Shown: positions 1-10,847, counted from the stretch's first letter. The stretch: DNA of 64,000 bases from Adenophora triphylla var. japonica (GCA_022495995.1 JAFEMH010000935.1:514288-578287); one strand, 5' to 3'. Notes: generated by a model not told the origin, from the letters alone. A program made the numbers and translations.

Positions 1-1650
1 ATCTTTATACCAAGAATTACATCGGCTTCTCCCATGTCCTTCATCGAAAACTTTGATGACAAAAACTTCTTAGTTTTATCAACTACATTTTGATCAGTGC
101 CAAAAATCAACATGTCATCTACATATAGACAGATGATTACACCTTTACCGGATTCATCAAATCTGCTATATACACATTTGTCGGACTGATTTAATACAAA
201 ACCATTCGACAAAACAACCTCATCAAATTTTTGATGCCCTTTGCTTAGGTGCTTGCTTCAGCCCATACAATGACTTAATTAACTTACATACCTTATGCTC
301 ATTACCTGGCATAACAAATCCTTCAGGTTGCTTCATATACACTTCTTCCAAATCACCATTTAAGAATGTTGTTTTGACATCCATTTGATGGATCAATAGA
401 TTCTGAATAGCTGACAAAGCTATCAGAAATCTAATAGTAGTGATACGAGCAACCGGTGCATAGGTATCGAAGTAATCGATCCCTTCCTTTTGTCTAAAGC
501 CTTGGATTACCAATCGAGCTTTAAACTTGTCGATAGTTCCATCGACTTTCATCTTCTTTTTGAAGATCCATTTGCACCCCAAAGGTTTACAGCCTGGTGG
601 TAAATCAGACAAGACCCATGTATTATTTTCCACAATAGAACCAATCTCATCATCGATGGCTTCTTTCCAAAAACCAGCGTCTCGAGATTTTATTGCTTCA
701 TCACAGGTTCTTGGATCCTCCTCTATACTATAACAGTAAGAGTATTGAGATTCAATTTGATCTCTTGATCCCATAACTAAATATAGTTGAAAATCAGAAC
801 CATATGATTTAGCTTTCCTTACTCTTGTACTCTTACGAGGTTCGGGTGTCTCACTTGGTACATCAATTGAATGATCATCCATTTGAGATTCAGCCGACAT
901 TGGTATAATATCCTTGGGTCTAGGTATCGAAGAGAAACGATTCTCATCAAAGATTGCATCTCTTGATTCTATAATTGTGTTTATAGAAATGAATTCATTA
1001 GGTTCTATAACATAAAACCTATATGCCTTGGAATGCTCAGCATATCCAACAATGATGCAATCAATACCTTTTTCTCCCAACTTTTTCTTTTTAGGGTCCG
1101 GAAGTCTAACCACGGCCCTACGTTCCCAAACTCGCAAAAATGTCAAGTTTGGTCGTTTCTTATACCAAAGCTCATATGGGGTAATCTTGTTCCTTTTATT
1201 AGGAACTCTATTCAATAGATGACAAGCCGTTAACATGGCTTCACCCCAAAACCCGTCACTCAAGCCCGAGTAAGACAACATGGCGTTAACCATTTCTTCA
1301 AGAGTTCTATTCTTCCTTTCAGCCACACCATTTTGTTGTGGTACATAAGGAGCCGTAGTCTCATGCATTATTCCTACGGATTGGAAATATTTAGGATCAT
1401 AATATTCACCACCTCTATCCGTACGTAAGGTTTTAATCAAGCCATTAAGTTGAAGTTCAACTTCAGTTTTATAAATTTTAAATTTATCTAGGGCTTCATC
1501 TTTTGCATGCAGCAAATAAATATAGCAAAACCTAGAAGCATCATCTATAAAAGTGACAATATACTTTTTATTGCCTAAAGATGGAGTTGCATGAAAATCA
1601 CATAAATCACTATGTATCAATTCAAGTTTTCTGAGAATTCCTTGTAACAC
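1..1650 (-). pseudogene. Copia integrase core and reverse transcriptase (pol, partial)
   Basis: Reading down from 1650, the rve integrase core comes first. Its acidic residues lie in HSDLCDF, LRTDRGGEY and NGVAERKNRTL, a D,D,E triad. A basic linker with KSTRVRKAK follows, then the RVT_2-type reverse transcriptase from about 620. It has NNTWVLSDLPPGCKPLGCKW, the MDVKTTFLNGDL motif and SLYGLKQAP. The frame is lost near 225, but translation in another frame over about 80-160 gives the catalytic YVDDM motif, so the domain continues past the left edge. The enzyme would make cDNA in a cytoplasmic particle and insert it in nuclear DNA. The frameshift argues against activity. The family assignment is secure; the lineage was not determined. 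Confidence 0.92.
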
Positions 1651-2220
1651 TTTTAAAAGGTTTCCTAGTGATTTTTGTTAACATGCAAGTATTACACCTT
1701 TCCGTATTATTATCAATAACAGGAATCAAACCATCTTTGGACATTTCAAGCATTCTTTTATAGTGCACATGTCCTAACCGAGCATGCCATAATGAGGAAT
1801 TAACAACAACAAAGGAAGTCATATAAACAGAACTAGAGTTAACAGAATTTTATTTAAATTCAACATGAACATTCCATTGTTATAATAACCAAATCCTACA
1901 AATACACCCGTGACTTCGATAAGATATACTTATCGGATTCATACACTTGTTTATATCCACATTTGTTCAAGACAGGACCAGAAATTAAATTCTTACGAAG
2001 TTTAGGTACATATAAAACATTAAACAAAGAAATAGTTTTTCCCGAACTAAATTCCAACACCACACTTCCTCTTCCTTGAATAGGAGCGGAATGGTCATCA
2101 CCCATGTAAAGGACAGATCCGTCTTCCATTGGTTCGTATGACTTAAACCAACAACGATCCTTACAAACATGAGTTGTGGCACCGGAATCAATCCACCACG
2201 CAATAGCATCATCCTTGGTT
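1622..2220 (-). pseudogene. Copia protease and integrase zinc-binding region, frame-broken
   Basis: The segment just after gag on the minus strand encodes an aspartic protease. WWIDSGATTH at about 2175-2205 has the DSG active-site triplet, and FNVLYVPKLRKNLISG near 1980-2030 is the usual Copia protease end. After a break at 1823-1895, 1822-1622 encodes the gag-pre-integrase zinc finger: HARLGHVHYKRM with its two histidines, then CNTC. The protease would cleave the polyprotein and the finger supports integrase folding. The protease reading frame overlaps the end of gag, and there is a frame change between protease and zinc finger. This is a decayed copy or one damaged by assembly errors. Confidence 0.85.
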
Positions 2221-3081
2221 TTGAGAATGGTCCTTAGACCCCTTTCCCGAACCACTTGTGCTTGCGCCTTTCTTGTTGTTTCTAACACGACAATCCTTCT
2301 TAAAGTGACCAGTTTTGCCACACTTCCAACATGCCAATTTAGGCTTCTTGTTGGGACCAAAACCATTGTCATTGAAACTACGTTTCTTTCCTTTGTTTTT
2401 ATTGTTTCCACCCTCATCAATCATATTGACCGAGGGTCCAGCAACTTCTTTTCCTTTGCCTTTGTCATCTTCTTGCGCCCTAAGAGATTCCTCTATGCAC
2501 AAGTGACTACCAAGTTGAACCAAAGACAGATCGTCTTTACCATGTTTCAAAGTGTGTTTGAAATCCTTCCAGGAGGGAGGCAACTTATCAATCACACTTG
2601 AAACCGATATTGACTCATCCATCTTCAAGCCGTGTTGTGTATATTGTCCAAGGATTCTAAGGAGTTCATTAAACTGTTCCATGACAGGTCTAGAATCGAC
2701 CATCTTGTAATTATTAAAATTACTCACAAGGAACTTCTTACTAGAAGCATCCTCTTCCATGTACTTGGATTCAAGAGAATCCCATAACTCTTTTGCAGAT
2801 TCCTCATTTTGATAGATGTCAAAGAGAGAATCAGACATACCGTTTAATATGTGTCCTCTGCAGATGTAGTCATCGTTTTCCCACTTTGATCTACGTCTGA
2901 TTGCCTCCAAGTTGTCATCTTCAAGCAATTCCGGAATAGGGGTAGAAAGAACATACACCACCTTTAATGTTGTTAAAAGGAAGTGCATCTTCTTCTGCCA
3001 ACGCCGGAAATCTTGTCCTTCAAATTTGTCTAGCTTTCCAAACTTGTTCGTCATCTCCTTCAAAGTACTTCCACCTGCCAT
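2209..3081 (-). CDS. Copia Gag (capsid-nucleocapsid)
   Basis: The start is taken at the ATG at 3081 (MAGGSTLKEMTNKF), since the reading frame above it covers the untranslated leader. The protein is about 290 residues. It has the copia-type gag fold signature (FEGQDFRRWQKKMHFLL, then LWDSLESKYMEEDASSKKF and FNNYKMVDSRPVMEQFNELL) and a CCHC zinc knuckle, CWKCGKTGHFKKDC, near residues 250-265, followed by a Gly/Ser/Lys-rich tail. It would form the virus-like particle and bind the RNA. The frame is open throughout and runs into the protease by a frame change, a common arrangement in decayed plant Copia copies. Confidence 0.9.
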   Translation of the reverse strand: MAGGSTLKEMTNKFGKLDKFEGQDFRRWQKKMHFLLTTLKVVYVLSTPIPELLEDDNLEAIRRRSKWENDDYICRGHILNGMSDSLFDIYQNEESAKELWDSLESKYMEEDASSKKFLVSNFNNYKMVDSRPVMEQFNELLRILGQYTQHGLKMDESISVSSVIDKLPPSWKDFKHTLKHGKDDLSLVQLGSHLCIEESLRAQEDDKGKGKEVAGPSVNMIDEGGNNKNKGKKRSFNDNGFGPNKKPKLACWKCGKTGHFKKDCRVRNNKKGASTSGSGKGSKDHSQNQG

Positions 3082-3357
3082 GAGTATCACCAAATACTTT
3101 ATTCGTTTGTAGGGAAAATATAGGGTCTTGATCTTGATACAGAGGCCGGATATGTGATTGAATCGTGTATAATCCACTTTCCGAATAAAGTATTTCGACC
3201 CTTAATGCCTGGGTTACACAAAATCTTTATTGGGATAAGACAATCACGCAATTTGTTTTCTAGGCAAAGAGAACAAATCAAAACTTGAGAATTGTGTTGC
3301 TTTTGTTATTGTTGTATCACTTGTGTTTTTCATGTGTCTACAAATTGAGATCAATCT

Positions 3358-3371
3358 CTGTATATATACAG
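3358..3371 (-). promoter_or_regulatory. Copia LTR TATA box
   Basis: CTGTATATATACAG is a symmetric TATA sequence inside the LTR, about 275 bp upstream of the gag ATG on the minus strand. It is the best candidate core promoter of the Copia element. The GC palindromes start about 95 bp further upstream. Confidence 0.6.
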
Positions 3372-3466
3372 ATGGAGAGGTATCAGTAAAAGGGTACAAT
3401 CAAAAGACATGACTTTAGCCAAGCAATGTGTCTCTTCATTTTGAAAAGGCACCTGTTCAGGAACTG

Positions 3467-3676
3467 CTCGGCCGAGTCAAGGGACTCGCTCGGCCGAGCA
3501 CACATGTCTAGTGAAATTCTGCCAAGCTGCACGGCCGTGTCATTTAAACTGCACGGCCGTGTTGTTCATACTGCTCGGCCGAGCAAGGCACATGCCTCGG
3601 CCGAGCATGACACTCCGAGCTTGGCCAATCTCGCTAAGCTGCGCTCAGTAGGAGTCAAGGACTCTGCTCGGCCGAG
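3467..3676. repeat. Cluster of seven 10-bp GC palindromes in the Copia LTR
   Basis: CTCGGCCGAG occurs at 3467, 3489, 3574, 3596 and 3667, and the variant CACGGCCGTG at 3530 and 3552. All are perfect palindromes. Five of the gaps make three pairs spaced 22 bp apart (3467/3489, 3530/3552, 3574/3596). They lie in the U3 part of the LTR, upstream of the TATA box, and so are candidate protein-binding sites. Confidence 0.9.
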
Positions 3677-4490
3677 CACATCAGCAAAATGTGCTACCCT
3701 TTAACTTTTACTTCTTTATCGAGGTTGACTTCGTTTTAGCTCAAACGAGTGTGTACTCCACACTTTCCCTTACTCGTATCCGAGTCTAATACGAATCACA
3801 TTGATCTCTAGTAAATCATCATTACAATAAAACAAGTTGATGACACTAAAATCACCAACACTAGGAAATAGTGTAACGACAATTTTATCATTTTATAAGT
3901 AATGTACAAATAAATAAAATATACTGTATTTGATAAAAATGTTGAAAAGTTAAATATCAAATTTATTATAAATATGATATTTATTATAAGATAGAGGGGG
4001 AGAGTATAAATTACTAAGCAAACTATTTGTGATCTTTTAGAATCTTTAGACCTCCTTTATCATTGATCTCCTTGGTAGATCGTAGGAAGAGACAAAACTT
4101 TTGAAAAAAAAAAAAAGAAATGTAAGATTGGCCAAGTTTGGTGATCCGGATTGGAGAGCCAATCCAAGATTGTGATCCAATTTGGACACATGTCCACCAA
4201 CCATTGGTTGGTGGATTTTTTAAAATATACTTTTTCATTTTTAACTTAAATTATTTTTAATTATATTAAAAATTTATTAAAATAAAAAATAAAATATATC
4301 AAAATTTTTATTTTTTTATCCTCTATAAATAGAGATCAAGTTTATTGAATTTGAATTTCAAATGTAACTTCATTTTTATATTTTTTTATATATCGTATTT
4401 TTGTATAATAATTATATAAATTTAGTAATATAAAATATTTTATAAATTTATTACAAAACAAAAAATAAGAAAAATGAGGTTAATAATATA

Positions 4491-4754
4491 CTCCCTCCGT
4501 CCCGGTCGACTTAGGATTTTTTGAAATGGCACGGGAATTAAGGAAAAGGTAAATGTTGTGAGTGTAATTTAAAAATAGGAGAGAGAATGAGTGGAGGGAA
4601 TAGTAAATTATAATGGTGTTGTGAGTATTAAAATAATGTAGGAGAGAGAATGAGTGGAGAGAATATTGATTTAAGGTTTCCATTTTGGGCCGTTCTAAGT
4701 CGGGTGGGACGCCCAAAATGGCAAAAAGTCCTAAGTCGATCGGGACGGAGGGAG
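4491..4754. mobile_element. Stowaway-type MITE, 264 bp, intact ends
   Basis: It has the terminal inverted repeat CTCCCTCCGTCCC at 4491 and its complement GGGACGGAGGGAG ending at 4754, with TA on both sides (4489-4490, 4755-4756) as Tc1/Mariner-type target duplication. The interior shares long stretches with the MITE at 40032-40303, which lies in the opposite orientation (for example GAGAGAGAATGAGTGGAG). It has no coding capacity and would depend on a mariner-like transposase elsewhere. Confidence 0.93.
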
Positions 4755-5861
4755 TATGTAATAAAAAATAAATAATAAATAATATTTGAGTTGAGTTGGT
4801 TGGTTGGGTTGGATTGAATTGTGAATAAAGTTAAAAAATGAAGAAAATTGGTTTGGATTGTAGATGATATATATAAAAGAGAGAAAAATAATATTATATT
4901 GTTGAATTGAATTGAATTAAATTGTTGATAAAGGAGGTCTTAACACAATACTTAAATATCAATTGTTTTCGAAAAAGTGATGGGTGGTAAAGTTATACCT
5001 CACTTTCGAACTCACTTTCGATTAATGCTAGACTTGGACCCATCTTCTCAACTTTTAGAGTGAAACATCTTTAAAAAAAAAATATGTTTAATGTGAAGAG
5101 TTGTAACATAGAAACACCCTACCAATATTCTCGGTGTTCTGTTTTGATGGGGTGGTTACAAACAGACAAAATATGCTGTCAACATCTCCCCAAATCTAAG
5201 TTACTAGTCATTTAGTTATTTTAATTATATTATTTATTTAATTAAAAAATAGCAGTATTTATCATATAATGACTGTACTATGAAAAGCCCCGAAATAGAA
5301 AAAAAAAAAAAAAGTTGAGGAATTCTAGGTTCTGCCATCCAAATCCTCTTTCTTTTAGGGATAAAGGTAGAAAAGCTCCTTGTGGTTTGATAGATGTTTC
5401 AATAAACCCCCTCATAAATATTAAGCATATTTTCTTAATTTTTTACAAGAAGATCAATTGTCAGTTCCCCATTTATACACTTAATATGATGTTTATAGGA
5501 GGCATGAAGTAAAATCAAACTTTTAATCTCACCTTTACCAAACTGTAAGATAAATTTGTATATTATGACTTTTTGACTACTATGGTTCAATTATTTTAAT
5601 ATTTAAAACATTCGCATTATCAGTTCAGTTCAGTTTAAAAGAATATTATTTTTGTTTCACAATACTTGTCGTTTTAAAACTAGAAATTTATTTCAAATTA
5701 TTTGACAATTTATTATTATCAATGAATCTTTACACTTTTGTGCCAATTATATCCTTATTAACGATTGTGAAATATCTATTGTACAAACATTTAATCATCT
5801 TGGAAATTGAATTATTTTAGGGGAGTTGAGTCTTTTCAACATGCATTTGTTAAATTACTTA

Positions 5862-6030
5862 ATCTCTCCGTGTCATTACAAAAGATATAAAATGGGTTTC
5901 ACACAAAATTTAAGAAAAGTGTATAATAGATTAAGTGTTGTGAGTATGAAAAATGAGATAAGAGAGAGAAAGTGAGGTAAGAAATATTAATTGGATAGAT
6001 GATTTAAGTATAACAAGAGAGTTTCAAAAA
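5862..6030. mobile_element. Decayed Stowaway-like MITE fragment
   Basis: ATCTCTCCGTGTCATTACAA resembles a Stowaway start. The following text (GTGTTGTGAGTATGAAAAA, GAGATAAGAGAGAGAAAGTG) resembles the interiors of the two intact copies. The right terminal repeat is not recognisable. Confidence 0.4.
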
Positions 6031-6596
6031 TAAATAATTATTAAAAAAATTCCTTTTTAGACTTGTAAATTTTGTAATGTAACAGTAAAATGAGACTTTT
6101 GTACTTTTTATAATTGAACAGAAAATATGTGTGAACAAGTGTAAAACATCAAATCTTGTAAAATAAATCAAGGGAGTGGTAACAGTGTTAATGAGTCTTG
6201 AGTAGATGACATAAACCATTGCCTTTCTTTTAAAAGGTCAATGATTTGATCCCAACCCTACATTGTATTCAAAATATTAAAAGTCAAAATAATAATAATA
6301 ATAATAATAAAATAATAAAATAATGGTTACAACCATTCATGAAATATGAGGGGTTGATGTGCTTAACATTGTATTATAAAGGGGCCATCCACACATAATC
6401 CAAACCAAAGGTTTTTTTTTATGTTTTTTTCCTTCTCTTATTTTAATTATTTTTATATTAACACTTTTTAAGGAATATTAACATTAGAAAACCAAGCTGT
6501 TTGCTTGCATATCAGATAAATGTTATAGAAAGGGATATCTATGTGAATAAATAATGTGTAGTTGTTCATCTAATTATGCATCTCAAAATACAGTAT

Positions 6597-6835
6597 ACTT
6601 TATCCGTCTCATTACAAAAAACATAAAAAATTTATTTTAATATCCCATTACAAAAACATAAGCAAAAAAAAGTCAAATAAAATTTAATACTTGTTTATTC
6701 ATTAGATCCGCTTGTTATGCCCAAATCATACTTTTTTCTATTTCACTTTTTCTCTCTTACCTCCTCGCTTTTAATACTAATAACAATTACTCTATTATAC
6801 ACTTTACTAGTTTTTGACCCCTTCTTTGACAAATT
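6597..6835. mobile_element. Decayed Stowaway-like MITE fragment
   Basis: TACTTTATCCGTCTCATTAC resembles a mutated Stowaway terminus, followed by MITE-like interior text (TCTCTCTTACCTCC). No matching right end is visible. Confidence 0.35.
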
Positions 6836-7084
6836 TGAATTGTGTGTGTCATATTTATGATATTAGCAGACTTGATCCATTTAATAAAATATAAGTATAA
6901 CTTTTATAAAATTAATAAATTTGATGACGTCAAAAATTTCAGGGTCAAAGCGGTTGTAGGATATCTGGCAGGATATTGATTTGATGCGGTACCTATGATC
7001 ACAACACAGAAATGAAGCACCGTTAAGATCAAAGTTGGATGTTAATCCAACTCAGCCCCTCGGGTGTGAGAGTAAGAATACTGA

Positions 7085-8008
7085 GGGAGCGTTTGGTTGG
7101 TGGTAAAGTGGGGAAATGGAATGCCCAATTCCATTCCCCCAAATCATTTGACCTGTTTGGTTGAAGAAGTTTTAAAATTTTCATTCCAATGGAATGGCCA
7201 ATTCCCTCCTTGAAAGGAATTTGCCATTTCTTTCATATATGGGAGGAATGACCAATTCCTTAGGGAATGAAAAAAAAAATTGATCAAAATATCCCCAAAC
7301 CCAAACCACCACTACCCCCTACCCACCCCCAATCAGCCCCTTCCCTACCCCCCCCCCACGAAAAAAAAAAAATCTGCCTAACCTCCCCCCATCCAGCCCT
7401 GCCCTACCTCCCCCCCCCCACCCCCACGAAAAAAAAAAAATTCTACCTACCCCCCATCCCGCCCTGCCCTACCCCCCCCCATCCCCACGAAAAAAAAAAA
7501 TTCTGCCTAACCCCCCCATCCAGCCCCGCCTACGCCCCCATCCAACCCGCCCTACCCTCCCCACCCCACCCCCACGAAAAAAAAATTATGCATACCCCCT
7601 CATCCAGCCCCCCCCTACCCCCACGAAAAAAAAATTTTTTTACTCATTTTGCATACCCCTAACTACCCCACCCCCACCCTCCCCCAATCCCCCCAACCCT
7701 CCCCACGAAAAAAAAAAATTTTTTACTCATTTTGCATACCCCCTACCTACCCCCCACCCCCACCCCAAAAAAATATTTTTTTTAAAAAAGAATAAATTGG
7801 TCATTTTATATGCTTTTATTTCATTCCTATAATTTATATTTTCCAATCAAACATGATTTGCCAAGGAATTGAATGATAATTTCATTTCATTCCGTGTCAA
7901 TCAAACGGAGGGGTTTGACCAGTTTTTTTCCATTCCAATTCCTTAAGGAATTCAATTCCATTGACCATTTCATTCCTTCACTTTTTTTCCACCGAACCAA
8001 ACGGCCCC
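7085..8008. mobile_element. Non-autonomous TIR element inserted in the T-A LTR
   Basis: The left end GGGAGCGTTTGGTTGGTGG and the complement of the right end (GGGGCCGTTTGGTTCGGTGG) form an imperfect terminal inverted repeat that continues inward as similar text. Both are flanked by TGA (7082-7084, 8009-8011). The 3-bp duplication suggests a PIF/Harbinger-like element; hAT is the alternative. It has no transposase. The middle is a C-rich and A-run tandem array. Confidence 0.72.
7300..7775. repeat. C-rich / poly-A tandem array
   Basis: There are about eight units of 50-65 bp, each a C-rich block (CCCCCCATCCAGCC type), then CACG, then a run of 7-12 A, then TTCTGCCTA or TTTTTACTCATTTTGCATAC. The long Pro-rich reading frame here is a by-product of the composition. 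Confidence 0.85.
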
Positions 8009-8127
8009 TGAAAGAATAAGACTTGAAATGTATTGAATGTGTATGTGTGTGTGTGTGTTTAGGGTTTGAGCAATATGAGTTACAATATAGATTTGGCACT
8101 TACTTTGTTCAAGGAGACAAAGGTCTT

Positions 8128-8137
8128 CTATTTATAG
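8128..8137 (-). promoter_or_regulatory. TATA box of the T-A LTR
   Basis: CTATAAATAG on the minus strand lies inside the LTR. About 20 nt upstream is a weak dyad TGAC-N12-GTCA (8157-8176). Confidence 0.6.
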
Positions 8138-8711
8138 GCAATGGGGAGTTGCTCGCTGACGTAAACCATGAGGTCAGCCATAAAGGGCATCTTAGTCTTT
8201 GACCAGGTACACGTGTCCGCATAGGATTGGCTTTGTCAATAAAGTGGGATTCACTTGCAGAGGGGATGTCATTGATGTGGACAGGAGCCGTGTATCCGGC
8301 GCGACGCATTAAATGAAATAGTAGGCGCCTAAGCCATGCATTCAATGCAATGGGAGTGAGTCGGTTACTGTACTGTCAGAGCCAGTAAGTAAACTTGCTC
8401 AATAAGCTTTGATAACGACCGGGAGTCTGGTGAGATAACCGGGAGTCTGGTATGAGACCGTAGTCAACATCTTAGGCGCGGTCAATGATATTTGACGCGG
8501 GCACGGATATAACGGTCATAACTCCTGCGGTCACCAGGCTGACGGTCAGGATCCCTTCGGTCTTGATTGGGATGGGGGAGAGGAATGCGGTCTTGACCTT
8601 GAGGGTCTATCTGTCCGCGGTCTTGACTCTGGCGGTCTAGAATACGCCATGTCATACTGGCGTTTGGACCAGACCGAGCTTGGGCCCGGTCTAGCTGGTC
8701 CGGGCTCATCA

Positions 8712-9160
8712 GTGTCCCCTAGCTCCAAGTGAATGATTATTTATGGTCTGAGCGAGGAGCTACTAGTTAAGCTCGATTCTGTTAGATCGCTCCTTAGGCG
8801 GGCACCAGTGTTGGTGTTTTTCGGTGATCTTTGCTCTGCCTCCCGTGCAAAATAGGCACGTGTGAGAGGCACGTGAGGAAGGTTGTAGAAGACTCATTGC
8901 TCTGCCTCCCGGTTAACTGGTGGGCCCCTTGGCAGGTGAAGAGATAGTATATGACAGGTACGAAGGGTACGTGTCGGCCATTTAAGAGGCGCCATAAATG
9001 CCAACCGCCCAATTTTCGAAAATCCAACGTTGGAGCCGGTTTGAGACTCGAGGGGAACGGTTTTGTGGGCTAATTAATACGGTTTAACCCGTATAAGGAG
9101 GCCTATAAATACAAAACCCTTTCGACCTTTCATCTTTTTACGCCTTCAAGCTCTTATACC
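8712..9160 (+). promoter_or_regulatory. T-A 3' region with promoter of its antisense gene
   Basis: This segment joins the LTR to T-B's insertion site. On the plus strand it has CCTATAAATAC (TATAAA at 9104), preceded 9 nt upstream by the dyad ATACGG/CCGTAT (9077-9094), and followed by a pyrimidine-rich leader (CCTTTCGACCTTTCATC). This is a good promoter for the plus-strand gene whose coding part now begins at 45361. The rest of the segment holds direct repeats of TTGCTCTGCCTCCCG (8830, 8899) and no coding region. Confidence 0.6.
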
Positions 9161-9454
9161 TGTAAGTATCCCAATCTGAGTCGTAAATGTTTCATCAGCC
9201 CAAATTAATGATTTATAATCATTTAGGGGCATTTTGGACATTATTTTGACAATTTGAATGAGGAAGGACCTCTTAGGAATTAAAAAATGATAAAAAACCT
9301 CGCTGGAAGTCTGTCATTCCCAATAAAATGGAATATTGACCAAGAACAAAATGCTAAAGCGCTTTTACCTCGTTTGTTCGAGGCACGCACCTTGGGTCAT
9401 CCGCGCGGACAAGATTGCACCTACAATCTTGTCCACGCGGATAAGATCAGCACC
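9161..9454 (+). mobile_element. T-B 5' LTR, left part (U3)
   Basis: It matches the 3' LTR from 43372 almost base for base up to about 9350 (GTATCCCAATCTGAGTCGT, TCATTCCCAATAAAATGGAA). It ends at the T-C insertion, the 5-bp target GCACC being 9450-9454. The LTR continues at 27706. Total LTR length without T-C is about 1.85 kb. Confidence 0.92.
9399..9442 (+). promoter_or_regulatory. Palindrome and inverted repeat upstream of the T-B LTR TATA box
   Basis: ATCCGCGCGGAC (9399-9410) and GTCCACGCGGAT (9431-9442) are the outer parts of a larger inverted repeat (GGACAAGATTG / CAATCTTGTCC). With T-C removed, the proximal palindrome ends 21 nt before TATAAA (27715-27720). The same module precedes both antisense genes of T-B. 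The 3' LTR has lost it, keeping only ATCCGC near 43610. Confidence 0.7.
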
Positions 9455-10847
9455 TGAATGTGCGCTCGCCCGAAAATTTGTTTTTCGTGAAAATGAAGGA
9501 GTCGCCACGCCATTTTAAGAGGAAACATTGAAAACCTTTTTTAGAGAGAAAACATGAGTTCGGGGGTCAGGTAAGGTATTGGGAAGAACCGAGAGTTCAC
9601 CCAACACGCCTCGTCCATAGACGAGTCTTTCAATCAAACATCCAAATAAATCCAAAGTGTGTGCAAATATTGATAATAAACAAGGTGTGGTAAAATGCAT
9701 CTTATTAATTATGAAACGAGAATTACAGATTGTGAGCCCATTATTTAGGGAGGCCACATCCCTGATACAAATGATCTAAAACAGATTACAAAGGAAAAAG
9801 GTCTCTGCAGATAGGTCATGTATGTCGCATGACATGTCGCACCAGTGACCATATATGTCGCGTGACACAGGATCACTTGGAGACGAAGGTGTCGCGTGAC
9901 ATACATAAGCCATCTGCAGAAACTAACAGGATGAACACAGAATCAACAGAAAGATATACAGATCTAATCGATTAACTAAATTACGAACGAAATACAGAAA
10001 CAACACCAAATCGACCCGGAGTGTGGATATGGGTAGATCCACACCCCCTTGGGGTTCAAACACCAAGTTCAATCAAATATTCAACAATAGAAGCTAAATT
10101 GCACGAATTATTCAAGTTAAACGAGAGATTGCGATTGGGATTCGTAATCCGATAGCTAGGATCCGATTACTACCGAATCCAAACAAGTAAATGCTAGAAT
10201 TATGAGAAATTAAGCAAGAGAGAGAGAGAAGAGGGAGGTTGGAGAATCGTTACCCTTGATGCTTCCACGAATCCACGTATCTAGTCGAGATCTGAGAACC
10301 CTTCAATTCGTCACTTCGATGCGGAAGGATTGATGCAAGGGGTCCAAGTGCTATGGCTTGAGAAAGGGGTTTGGATAGGAAGGAATTGGGTAGGTTGAAG
10401 GTAGGAGAGAGAGGGTCGTATTTGGGAGTTTCGTTACGGTGCAAATTCCGCGAGTAACGATGAGGTGAAGTTGGGATCCCATTTACGAGAGGGGAGGGTC
10501 TTATTTATAGGTTGCGGTTGGTGACCTTAGTGTGTCGCACGACCTTACGCGTCCACTTTTCATGCCTCAAGCCGCGTCGCGTGACACAAGGTGGTTCAAC
10601 CGCTTTTGGCGCCAAAACCGGTTTACGGAACATTCCGGGAAAATACCCAAAAGGTCCAACAGGTTTTATTCCCAAGAGGTCCTTTGGCATGAATAATGTA
10701 CCAAAAGGTACTTCCTTCGCGGGAAACTCATGAAACGTTTCCGGAAGTCTCGGGATCGGCCAGGAATTTACCAAAACGCCCCTTAATGCAATTTTATTAC
10801 ATTAAAATGCATCTAAAAAGATTGCAAATTGGATTAGCGTACTTACA
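9455..10847 (-). mobile_element. T-C 3' LTR
   Basis: On the minus strand it begins TGTAAGTACGC (10847) and ends GCGCACATTCA (9455), 1393 bp. It is near-identical to 26305-27700. The TATA box CTATAAATAA is at 10501-10510. TGTCGCGTGACA-type palindromes lie near 9825-9905 and 10570-10585. Confidence 0.93.
10501..10543 (-). promoter_or_regulatory. T-C LTR core promoter: GTCGCACGAC box and TATA
   Basis: The minus-strand TATA box CTATAAATAA (10510-10501) is preceded 24 nt upstream by the near-palindrome GTCGCACGAC (10534-10543 on plus). The same decamer at the same distance precedes TTTAAA in the antisense promoter at 12539. The 5' LTR has the same arrangement near 27360-27400. Confidence 0.65.

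Larger units (their letters stand above)
1..3860 (-). mobile_element. Ty1/Copia LTR retrotransposon, cut by the window edge
   Basis: On the minus strand from 3860 down to 1 the order is LTR and leader, gag, protease, integrase, reverse transcriptase. Integrase before RT is the Copia order. The outer end reads TGTTGGTGA on the minus strand at 3860, a normal LTR start. CTAGG at 3861-3865 would be the target duplication, but the other end lies outside the window. The coding part needs several frame changes (near 2215, 1820-1896, 1640 and 225), so the copy is probably inactive. Unlike the Gypsy elements to the right, it shows no other element inserted in it. Confidence 0.93.
3082..3860 (-). mobile_element. 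Copia 5' LTR plus untranslated leader
   Basis: This is the segment between the outer TGTTGG end (3860) and the gag ATG. It contains a TATA palindrome at 3358-3371 and a cluster of GC-rich palindromes. I could not place the LTR/leader border because no clear tRNA-Met primer-binding site is visible. A perfect 14-bp inverted repeat (AAATACTTTATTCG at 3092-3105, its complement at 3182-3195) could fold the leader just upstream of gag. Confidence 0.7.
3866..6921. other. AT-rich non-coding spacer
   Basis: No coding region is supported here. The segment is strongly AT-rich with poly-A and poly-T runs and an (AAT)n stretch near 6290-6325. It contains one intact MITE (4491-4754) and two decayed Stowaway-like fragments. 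It is the pre-insertion sequence to the left of element T-A. Confidence 0.75.
6922..8711 (-). mobile_element. 3' LTR of T-A, with an inserted TIR element
   Basis: On the minus strand it begins TGATGAGCCCGG at 8711 and ends GACGTCATCA at 6922. It is preceded (8712-8726) by the purine-rich tract GGAGCTAGGGGACAC, a normal polypurine tract. AAATT at 6917-6921 is the left target duplication; the other copy is off-window. Without the 924-bp insertion and its duplication the LTR is about 0.86 kb. It holds a TATA box (8128-8137), a (GT)n run near 8040, and repeats of CCGGGAGTCTGGT near 8420-8450 and of GCGGTC at 8480-8640. Confidence 0.72.

Noticed and set aside
3092..3195. Copia LTR border or primer-binding site
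   Set aside because: No sequence matching the usual tRNA-Met site was found, so the border was left open.
7267..7662. Open frame for a Pro-rich protein of 131 residues
   Set aside because: It follows from the C-rich and A-run tandem array; no conserved domain and the frame ends with the array.
8157..8176. TGAC-N12-GTCA dyad as a T-A version of the promoter palindrome
   Set aside because: The arms are only 4 bp and the antisense promoter of T-A has a different dyad at a different distance, so T-A does not fit the shared-module pattern.
8482..8728. Arg/Gln/Pro-rich minus-strand frames
   Set aside because: They arise from GCGGTC-type repeats in the T-A LTR; no start signal or domain.
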